The position numbers and the translations under genes are program-made. A stretch of 9,194 nt of DNA from Burkholderiales bacterium. GTDB taxonomy: Bacteria > Pseudomonadota > Gammaproteobacteria > Burkholderiales > Casimicrobiaceae. The notes under the pieces are model-generated. The model made no database searches and had not been told where the DNA came from. It saw only the letters and a list, made by a program, of their open reading frames with translations. The DNA lies in the NCBI GenBank assembly GCA_025354075.1, contig JANXNO010000367.1:1-9194 (forward strand), given 5' to 3'. Positions 1-5,002 of the stretch are shown here, piece after piece; the first letter of the stretch is position 1, and the number at the start of each line of letters is the position of its first letter.

Positions 1-59
1 TGGACGAAGAAACCGTCAGCGAAGAAGTGCGCCTGAAATATCGCTACCTCGATCTGCGT
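1..59 (+). repeat. Inverted copy of an aspS segment (fold-back arm)
   Basis: Read on the plus strand, these bases encode [19 protein letters not shown], the hinge segment of AspRS. The same segment is encoded on the minus strand at 357-415. The two arms match at 56 of 59 positions; the mismatches are at 14, 50 and 53 and are all synonymous third-codon positions. The changes at 50 and 53 fall in the part that also matches the expected antisense of the FTQID codons, so the real breakpoint may lie near 48-53. Only position 14 would then differ from the parent copy. The arms are separated by about 300 bases of normal synthetase sequence. A chimera at a contig end or a true inverted duplication would both look like this. 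Confidence 0.9.
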
Positions 60-749
60 GAACTCGGGCTGACGATCAGCGCGCAGGTCTTCGTCGCGGA
101 AGCATTTGACGATTTGGTAATAGCGGTCGAAGCCCGCAACCATCAGCAGTTGCTTGAACAACTGTGGGCTTTGCGGCAGCGCGTAGAACTGGCCGTCATG
201 CATGCGCGATGGCACAAGGAACTCGCGCGCACCCTCCGGCGTGCTCTTGTAAAGCACGGGCGTTTCGATGTCGACGAAACCGCGCTCGTCGAGGTACTCG
301 CGCGCCGCACGCGCCACCTTGGCGCGCAGCATGAGGTTCTTCGCCATTTGCGGACGACGCAGGTCAAGGTAGCGATATTTCAGGCGCACTTCTTCGCTGA
401 CCGTTTCTTCGTCCATCATGAACGGCGGCGTGAGCGAGGCGTTGTAAATCTCGATCTCGTGCGCGAAGATTTCGATGCCGCCGGAAACCATGTCCTTGTT
501 GGTGGTGCCTTCAGGACGTGCGCGCACTTTGCCGGTAACGCGGATGCAGAACTCGTTGCGCAGCGTTTCGGCCAGCTTGAAAGCGTCGGGGCGATCCGGG
601 TCGATCACGACCTGGGCAATGCCTTCGCGATCACGCAGGTCGACAAAGATGACGCCGCCGTGGTCACGACGACGATGCACCCAGTCGGTGAGGGTGACGA
701 TTTGGTCGAGGTATTTGGTGTCAACCAGGCCTGTGTATGTTGTTCTCAT
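1..749 (-). CDS. aspS: Aspartyl-tRNA synthetase, N-terminal part (partial)
   Basis: Charges tRNA(Asp) with aspartate in the cytoplasm; a class II aminoacyl-tRNA synthetase. The minus-strand frame opens with ATG at 749-747 ([10 protein letters not shown]). Residues 1 to about 105 form the OB-fold anticodon-binding domain ([19 protein letters not shown] near 22-40). The hinge carries [15 protein letters not shown] (119-133), and class II motif 1 lies around [20 protein letters not shown] (157-176). Motif 2 begins with [20 protein letters not shown] (210-229) and ends FTQI at residue 233. From about position 50 leftward the frame stays open but no longer encodes synthetase: the bases there are an inverted copy of the gene's own hinge region (see the repeat entry). 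The remaining catalytic core and C-terminus, more than half of a usual bacterial AspRS of roughly 590-600 residues, are absent from the window. There is no strong Shine-Dalgarno; AGAG lies about 10 bases upstream. Identification is certain; integrity at the left edge is doubtful. Confidence 0.96.
   Translation of the reverse strand, partial: MRTTYTGLVDTKYLDQIVTLTDWVHRRRDHGGVIFVDLRDREGIAQVVIDPDRPDAFKLAETLRNEFCIRVTGKVRARPEGTTNKDMVSGGIEIFAHEIEIYNASLTPPFMMDEETVSEEVRLKYRYLDLRRPQMAKNLMLRAKVARAAREYLDERGFVDIETPVLYKSTPEGAREFLVPSRMHDGQFYALPQSPQLFKQLLMVAGFDRYYQIVKCFRDEDLRADRQPEFTQIEVAIFQAHFFADGFFV
357..415 (-). repeat. Parent arm of the aspS inverted repeat
   Basis: This is the resident copy, encoding AspRS residues 112-131 in their proper context. 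It is the inverted partner of bases 1-59 (position i pairs with 416 minus i). It sits within uninterrupted synthetase sequence on both sides, so this copy is the original and the window-edge copy is the displaced one. Confidence 0.88.
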
Positions 750-793
750 GATTTGTTTTCTCTGCAAAATATGTTGAAGCCACCATTTCTGTA

Positions 794-918
794 GTCATGC
801 TCGCGAAAGCGGACGTCCAGTTTGTGCGGTACGCGAAGCGCTGACTAAGTGCGCTGCGCGCGGACTACGCTACTGGATTCCCGCTTCGCGAGAATGACGG
901 CGAGGGGCGGGAATGACG
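794..918. repeat. REP-like cluster of inverted repeats between aspS and the DUF502 gene
   Basis: The left arm 794-820 (GTCATGCTCGCGAAAGCGGA...) is an imperfect reverse complement of the right arm 873-898 (CTGGATTCCCGCTTCGCGAG...). The arms agree at all but a few positions with small gaps. The right arm also contains ATTCCCGC (877-884), which has an exact inverted partner GCGGGAAT at 907-914. GAATGACG occurs twice in direct orientation (892-899 and 911-918). Motifs of the form ATTCCCGC...GCGGGAATGACG recur as dispersed short palindromes in many proteobacterial genomes and resemble the dRS3 type of Neisseria. I see no transposase here and only one cluster in the window, so membership in a multicopy family is inferred. 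Confidence 0.6.
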
Positions 919-989
919 CCCATGGGAGGCACGAATGTGAAACTGAAAAGTTTGGTTCGGGAGAGCCGCGCTGACTAATTCAAAGCGCG
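838..989. repeat. Direct repeat GCGCTGACTAA and associated hairpins
   Basis: GCGCTGACTAA occurs at 838-848 and again at 968-978. Each copy forms one side of a small hairpin: AGCGC (837-841) with GCGCT (851-855), and CGCGCT (967-972) with AGCGCG (984-989). The second hairpin lies just beyond the stop codon of the leftward DUF502 gene, where a transcript end would be useful, but no T-run follows it on the minus strand. It is only a weak terminator candidate. Confidence 0.4.
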
Positions 990-999
990 ACCCACCCAG

Positions 1000-1647
1000 T
1001 CAATTTCGATTGTCGGGCAATACCGGTGGCAGCGCAGTTGCGAAGCTACCGTACGAGCCATTGGGCGGCGCGGCAACACCCATCGAGATAATGTATTTGA
1101 GGGCTTGATCGACCGTCATGTCCAGCGCGATGAGGCGCGACTTCGGTACCAGCAGCATGTAACCACCGGTGGGGTTGGGCGTGGTCGGGATGTATACGGC
1201 GACGTGGTCGTCACCGAGCTTTGACGCAACCTCGCCCTCAACCTTGTTGGTCAAGAAGGCAATCGAGTGATAGCCCGGATGCGGAAACTCGATCAGTACG
1301 GCTTTGCTGAACGCCTGACCGTTTTCTGAAAGCACCGGGTCACTCAGCTGCTTGACGCTTTTGTAGATGCCGCCCACCACCGGTATGCGGGCAACCAGGT
1401 TGTCCCACGCTTTTACGAATTGCTTGCCAAACACGTTGCTGGCAATCGCGCCGGTAACGAACAACAGTACAAAAGCGAGGATGATGCCAAAGCCAGGAAT
1501 CAGGCTGCCGTCCCACGTGGGACGCCACTGCGCGGGCAGCAACAGAATCGTTTGATCCAGCGACGTGATCAAAAAATGCAACACCCAGATGGTGATGCCA
1601 ATGGGCACCAGTACCAACATGCCCGCGAGTAAATACCTTTTAATCAC
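1000..1647 (-). CDS. DUF502 family inner-membrane protein
   Basis: A 215-residue DUF502 protein, a family without an established biochemical role. Two hydrophobic helices are evident at about residues 6-28 (LLAGMLVLVPIGITIWVLHF) and 50-70 (IPGFGIILAFVLLFVTGAIA). The soluble domain contains the family hallmarks RIPVVGGIYKSVKQ (87-100), FPHPGYHSIAFLT (121-133) and IPTTPNPTGGYMLLVPK (153-169). The start is GTG at 1647-1645, matching the usual family beginning (M-K-R-Y-L); the next in-frame ATG is at residue 10, inside the first helix, and is unlikely. No clear Shine-Dalgarno is visible, but the fmdB-like stop codon is only 18 bases upstream, which suggests one transcript. In betaproteobacteria this gene commonly sits between an fmdB-like gene and aspS, as here. 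The family assignment is firm and the function is unknown. Confidence 0.92.
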   Translation of the reverse strand: MIKRYLLAGMLVLVPIGITIWVLHFLITSLDQTILLLPAQWRPTWDGSLIPGFGIILAFVLLFVTGAIASNVFGKQFVKAWDNLVARIPVVGGIYKSVKQLSDPVLSENGQAFSKAVLIEFPHPGYHSIAFLTNKVEGEVASKLGDDHVAVYIPTTPNPTGGYMLLVPKSRLIALDMTVDQALKYIISMGVAAPPNGSYGSFATALPPVLPDNRN

Positions 1648-1665
1648 GATGGTCTCGCGGTGGCC

Positions 1666-2025
1666 TTATTTATCGGAGCTAGCCGGGGCAGGAGCGGGCG
1701 CAGGCGGCGGCGCGGCGGCTGGGGCGCTCGCGGTTGCGCTGTCGGTTTTGGCCGGCGTGCTCTCGGTTGATTTAGCGTCACCGCTGGGCGGCGGCACGAC
1801 CGTGCCATCAGGTTTTTTGTCGCCCGGCTTTTGACCGGTGCTGCCGTTTCTGAAGTCAGTTACATACCAGCCAGTGCCCTTGAGCGCGAAGCCAGCGGCA
1901 GAGATTTTCTTGTAATACTTGGCACTGCCGCATTTGGGGCAGACGGCAATCGGCGCATCGGCCAGCTTTTGCAGGTGATCGTTCTGGTGGCCGCAGTCGG
2001 GGCAGGCGTATTCGTAAATCGGCAT
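1666..2025 (-). CDS. FmdB-family zinc-ribbon protein
   Basis: A 119-residue protein beginning MPIYEYACPDCG, the signature of the FmdB/CxxC-CxxC-SSSS putative regulatory family. Cysteines C8 and C11, then C29 and C32 (CPKCG), would bind one zinc ion. Residues 1 to about 62 form the small globular part (KISAAGFALKGTGWYVTDF). From about residue 63 the tail is low complexity: first Gly/Lys/Pro-rich, then almost entirely Ala, Pro, Ser and Thr (about 85-119), presumably disordered. The name comes from a regulator in a methylotroph formamidase/amidase cluster. DNA binding is not demonstrated for most members, so a regulatory role should not be assumed. No Shine-Dalgarno is obvious before ATG 2025-2023. 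It is the first gene of the leftward set. Confidence 0.93.
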   Translation of the reverse strand: MPIYEYACPDCGHQNDHLQKLADAPIAVCPKCGSAKYYKKISAAGFALKGTGWYVTDFRNGSTGQKPGDKKPDGTVVPPPSGDAKSTESTPAKTDSATASAPAAAPPPAPAPAPASSDK

Positions 2026-2081
2026 GGTGCGGGTATCGGAACCGTTAAAAGTGTGATGACGCTAGATGCGCTAAACCTTTG

Positions 2082-2087
2082 ATTATA
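2082..2087 (-). promoter_or_regulatory. Candidate -10 element for the fmdB-like/DUF502 transcript
   Basis: On the minus strand these bases read TATAAT, an exact sigma-70 -10 consensus, in the divergent intergenic region. The start point would be about 50 bases ahead of the fmdB-like ATG. With a 17-base spacer the -35 position (2105-2110) reads ACAAAA, a poor match to TTGACA, so this is a plausible but unproven promoter. Confidence 0.4.
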
Positions 2088-2240
2088 CGGGGTCACGGAC
2101 CTGTTTTTGTGCGCTGCGGCAGGGACGAAACGAACTGCCTTGCGACCAGCAACGGGTAACGCGCCCTCACTCGCGGGTAAATGCCTTTCCTCCCTGAGCG
2201 TTCCTCCGTATGATGGTGCCCATTGACGGAGAAATAAGAC

Positions 2241-2666
2241 ATGGCACTGTATTACCTGTGGTGGATCGCGGCGGCCGTTTTGGTGGGCGTCGAAATGATG
2301 ACCGGCACTTTCTACCTGCTGGTCGTGGCGCTGGCCTGTGTGGCAGGTGGTCTGGTGGCCTACACCGGTTTCGACGCGGGTTGGCAGTGGGGGCTGGCGG
2401 CGGTGATTGAGGTGGTCGGCACGGTGGTCATCACGCAGTGGAAGCGCAAGTACGCGTCACAGCCCAGACTATCCAACAATCTCGACGTTGGCGCGCGGGT
2501 CAGCGTGCTCGAGTGGCGCGATGATGACAGCGCACGTGTGGCGTATCGCGGCACACAGTGGGATGCCGTGCTCGATTCGCCCGCGACGCCCAAGCGCGAG
2601 CACATGGTGATTGTGGACATGCGCGGCGCGGTACTGGTGCTCGGGCCCGCCCCTGCGACGGCCTGA
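2241..2666 (+). CDS. NfeD-like membrane protein
   Basis: A 141-residue short-form NfeD protein without the serine-protease domain of long NfeD. It has hydrophobic segments at about 4-20, 24-42 and 48-66. A soluble C-terminal OB-fold domain follows, with the typical stretch VGARVSVLEW (83-92) and ARVAYRGTQWDAVL (98-111). NfeD proteins are encoded beside SPFH/slipin genes across bacteria and archaea and are thought to act with them in the membrane. The next gene here, 19 bases downstream, is a slipin, which supports the call. A good Shine-Dalgarno, GGAG at 2228-2231, lies 9 bases before the ATG. TATGAT at 2209-2214 could be a -10 element but has no convincing -35. It appears to be the first gene of a three-gene operon ending at the terminator near 4807. 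Confidence 0.9.
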   Translation: MALYYLWWIAAAVLVGVEMMTGTFYLLVVALACVAGGLVAYTGFDAGWQWGLAAVIEVVGTVVITQWKRKYASQPRLSNNLDVGARVSVLEWRDDDSARVAYRGTQWDAVLDSPATPKREHMVIVDMRGAVLVLGPAPATA

Positions 2667-2685
2667 AACCGCGCGACCTGACCTG

Positions 2686-4044
2686 ATGGCAAGTCCAAAA
2701 AAACCTCCCGGCGATGATCCGCTATCGCGGCTACTGAGCGACGTGGGCAAACAGATTGAATCGCGACTCAAAGACTGGGTAGCGAAGCAACATGGCGACA
2801 AAGGCCCGCTCCCTGACAAGGCGGGAAGCACGCCCGTGCCTGTCAGGGCAACCACGGCCAAACGCTCGCCCGGGTTCGGCAATGACGAGTCGGTGCTACA
2901 GCCGATCACGCCGCCGTCGCCCATTTCCATCGGCGACTCAGGTTGGGATGCCCAGCTGGCAGGCAAATGGGTCATGCGAGGCATTTTTATTTTTCTGCCG
3001 ACGTTGGCGGTGATCAAGTACATCGCGTCGGGCAAGTGGCAACGCAACACTGATTTCAAAGAACTCAACGACATCAACGGTTACATCAACGCGTTTTCAA
3101 GCGCACTCGGGGACATCATGAACGGTCTATTAGGTTCCATCGTTCCGCTCGCGATTTTCATCGTTGGCATTATTTTGGTGGCGAAATCCATCCGTGTCGT
3201 GCCGCAGCAACGCGCGCTAGTCGTTGAGCGGTTGGGCCGCTTCCACGCCGTTCTTGAACCTGGCCTGCGCTTCACCATTCCGTTCATAGACCGCATTTCG
3301 GCCAGGCACGACCTGCGCGAGGTGCCGCTCGACGTGCCGCCACAAGTGTGTATCACCAAGGACAACACGCAATTGCAGGTCGACGGCATTCTGTACTTCC
3401 AGATTACGGATCCGCGACTCGCAACCTACGGCTCCAGCAGCCCGATTCTGGCGATCACGCAGCTTGCGCAAACCACGCTGCGTAGCGTGATCGGCAAGCT
3501 CGAACTTGACAAAACGTTTGAAGAGCGCGACACGATTAATCACGCAGTGGTGAACTCGCTAGATGCCGCAGCGATGAACTGGGGTGTGAAAGTGCTGCGC
3601 TACGAAATCAAGGACCTGACGCCGCCGAAGGAAATTCTGCACGCCATGCAGGCTCAGATTACCGCTGAGCGTGAAAAACGCGCACTGATCGCGGCATCCG
3701 AAGGCCGCAAACAGGAGCAGATCAACATCGCTGTGGGCCAAAAAGAAGCCTCGATTGCGAAATCGGAAGGCAACAAGATCGCCGATATCAACCAGGCGCA
3801 GGGCGAAGCCGCGGCGATTTTGGCCAAGGCGGAAGCCAATGCTGAAGCCATCCGCAAGATCGCCGCCGCTATCGAATCGCAGGGTGGATTGCAGGCAGTC
3901 AATCTGAAGGTAGCCGAGCAATATGTCGCTGCGTTTGCCGAGATCGCGAAGGCAGGCAACACGATCGTCGTGCCACAAAATTTGAGTGATATCGCAGGGC
4001 TGGTGACGGCGGCGACTAGCGTGCTCAAAGTGGCACAAAAATAG
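2686..4044 (+). CDS. SPFH/stomatin-like (slipin) membrane protein with long N-terminal extension
   Basis: A 452-residue band-7/stomatin protein, a family that forms membrane-attached oligomers and scaffolds microdomains. The conserved part begins after a hydrophobic helix at about 148-167. It includes VVPQQRALVVERLGRFHAVL (171-190), EPGLRFTIPFIDRIS (191-205), the SPFH domain to about 315, and a charged Ala/Glu-rich coiled coil at about 322-395 (QITAEREKRALIAASEGRKQ). The tail has QYVAAFAEIAKAGNTIVVP, typical of paraslipins. Usual paraslipins of about 300 residues start at their membrane helix. Here about 145 residues precede it: a polar Pro/Lys-rich segment (1-88) and another hydrophobic stretch at 97-113 (MRGIFIFLPTLAVIKYI). 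I chose ATG 2686 because the longer frame from 2611 would overlap the NfeD gene and adds unrelated sequence. No clear Shine-Dalgarno is visible, so coupling to NfeD translation is likely. HflK is an alternative relative but lacks this layout. Confidence 0.9.
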   Translation: MASPKKPPGDDPLSRLLSDVGKQIESRLKDWVAKQHGDKGPLPDKAGSTPVPVRATTAKRSPGFGNDESVLQPITPPSPISIGDSGWDAQLAGKWVMRGIFIFLPTLAVIKYIASGKWQRNTDFKELNDINGYINAFSSALGDIMNGLLGSIVPLAIFIVGIILVAKSIRVVPQQRALVVERLGRFHAVLEPGLRFTIPFIDRISARHDLREVPLDVPPQVCITKDNTQLQVDGILYFQITDPRLATYGSSSPILAITQLAQTTLRSVIGKLELDKTFEERDTINHAVVNSLDAAAMNWGVKVLRYEIKDLTPPKEILHAMQAQITAEREKRALIAASEGRKQEQINIAVGQKEASIAKSEGNKIADINQAQGEAAAILAKAEANAEAIRKIAAAIESQGGLQAVNLKVAEQYVAAFAEIAKAGNTIVVPQNLSDIAGLVTAATSVLKVAQK

Positions 4045-4056
4045 AGGTTTTTTGAA

Positions 4057-4770
4057 ATGACGATCACTACCCCTTCGTTGTGCCTGCCTGCGCTGGGGCG
4101 GCGGGCGCGCACGGCTGCGGTGCTAACCGTCGCCGTGGTGCTTGCCGGTTGCGGTGACATCTCCATCACTTTCGGCGATGACGGATCCAACGTCAAAGGC
4201 AGTGGCAAACAGGCCACCGTAACCCGCGCGGTGGGCCCGTTTACGGAGATTGACGCGACCGGCATTGGCCGCCTCACGCTGCGCGTGGGCGTGGACGACA
4301 GCCTCAAGATCACGGCTGACGACAACATTCTGCCGCTGATTAAATCCGAGGTGAAGGACGGCGTTCTGGTGCTGTCCACCAAGGGCGCGACCAAATCGAA
4401 AACCGATATTGTTTTTGATGTCACAGCAAAGACCATCAAGCGCCTGGAAAATTCAGGCACGGTGTCGATTGATGCCAAAGGTTTCAGCGGCGGCGATCTC
4501 GCCGTGGAAACGTCCGGCGTCGGCAGCATCACGCTCGCGGGCCGCGTCGACTCACTCAAAGCCGAGCTGTCTGGCGTGGGCAGCCTTGAAGCTGAAGAAT
4601 TGGTGGCTGATCGGGTGAAGACGAGTCTGTCCGGTGTGGGCAGCGCCAGTGTCCGCGCCGAAAAATCGATCAGCGGCTCGGTGAGCGGCGTAGGCAGCCT
4701 GACGTGGAAAGGTGCCGCGACCGACGTTTCAACCAGCGTCAGCGGGATCGGGCGGGTTAGCAAGGGCTAG
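4057..4770 (+). CDS. DUF2807 (putative auto-transporter adhesin head, GIN domain) lipoprotein
   Basis: A 237-residue protein with a lipoprotein signal: basic GRRAR (14-18), hydrophobic core, then lipobox LAGC with the lipidated cysteine at 32. Residue 33 is Gly, not the Asp that retains lipoproteins in the inner membrane, so outer-membrane placement is expected. The mature part matches the DUF2807/GIN-domain fold, a right-handed beta-helix. It opens with AVGPFTEIDATGIGRLTLRV (58-77), followed by a striking repeat: SGVGS at 153, 172, 192 and 210 and SGIGR at 229. These are 18-20 residues apart, as expected for successive helix rungs. The function of the family is not established; adhesin is a name, not proof. 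The Shine-Dalgarno AGAGG at 4043-4047 overlaps the slipin stop codon, and the gap between the genes is 12 bases, so co-expression with NfeD and slipin is likely. Confidence 0.88.
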   Translation: MTITTPSLCLPALGRRARTAAVLTVAVVLAGCGDISITFGDDGSNVKGSGKQATVTRAVGPFTEIDATGIGRLTLRVGVDDSLKITADDNILPLIKSEVKDGVLVLSTKGATKSKTDIVFDVTAKTIKRLENSGTVSIDAKGFSGGDLAVETSGVGSITLAGRVDSLKAELSGVGSLEAEELVADRVKTSLSGVGSASVRAEKSISGSVSGVGSLTWKGAATDVSTSVSGIGRVSKG

Positions 4771-4785
4771 GGGTACACGCGAGCC

Positions 4786-4807
4786 AGAGCTGGATCATCA
4801 GCTTTTT
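4786..4807 (+). terminator. Intrinsic terminator of the NfeD-slipin-lipoprotein operon
   Basis: AGCTG (4788-4792) and CAGCT (4799-4803) form a perfect 5-bp stem around the loop GATCAT, extendable by a G-U and an A-U pair. A T-run (4803-4807) follows directly. The stem begins 17 bases after the lipoprotein stop codon. The stem is short but the position and T-run are convincing. Confidence 0.65.
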
Positions 4808-4816
4808 ACTGAAAGA

Positions 4817-4898
4817 CCCGTGTGCATTGGGCATAAACGCATAAAACGAGAAAAGTCGATTTGTGACCTTTCGTAATGCTAAGCCCAATACAGACGGG
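4817..4898. repeat. 82-base imperfect palindrome in the spacer before the amidase gene
   Basis: CCCGTGTGCATTGGGC (4817-4832) and GCCCAATACAGACGGG (4883-4898) are inverted partners at 14 of 16 positions. Inside them, further imperfect pairing is possible: ACGAGAAAAGTC (4845-4856 region) with GACCTTTCGT (4865-4874), closing on a loop GATTTGT. The element starts about ten bases after the terminator and is followed by GTTTTA. It could be a structured RNA, a second terminator, or a dispersed palindromic repeat; nothing in the window decides between these. Confidence 0.5.
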
Positions 4899-4922
4899 CG
4901 TTTTATAAAAAAGCCACTGCCT

Positions 4923-4949
4923 GATTTCGGAGTGCGTCGCTCCAAAATC
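4923..4949. repeat. Hairpin upstream of the amidase gene
   Basis: GATTTCGGAG (4923-4932) and CTCCAAAATC (4940-4949) pair at 9 of 10 positions around the loop TGCGTCG. It lies about 54 bases before the amidase start. A smaller TAGTC...GACTA pair sits at 4970-4984, nearer the start. Either could be an operator or part of the leader RNA; the role is unknown. Confidence 0.4.
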
Positions 4950-5002
4950 TGCCCTGCTGCGCTAGTCTTTAGTCTCGACGACTATGATGACGAAAGTGCG
5001 CT

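Noticed and set aside
27..794. A 255-residue rightward open frame across the left end.
   Set aside because: It is antisense to the aspS N-terminal region, whose minus-strand translation is unmistakable. Apart from its first dozen residues, which come from the inverted aspS arm, it has no recognisable protein features.
2611..2685. A longer slipin start at ATG 2611.
   Set aside because: The added 25 residues are an out-of-frame reading of the NfeD gene's end; ATG 2686 lies after the NfeD stop codon and gives a sensible polar N-terminus.
2469..3077. A 202-residue leftward open frame over NfeD and the start of the slipin gene.
   Set aside because: It overlaps two real genes on the opposite strand and shows no domain or ribosome site of its own.
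3654..4763. A 369-residue leftward open frame spanning the slipin and lipoprotein genes.
   Set aside because: It runs antisense to two genes with clear family signatures and across the gap between them. Its Ser/Thr/Pro/Leu-rich composition is typical of antisense frames in GC-rich genes.
4817..4898. An integron attC site for the spacer palindrome.
   Set aside because: The arm ends do not carry the RYYYAAC and GTTRRRY core sites, and no integrase or cassette array is present.
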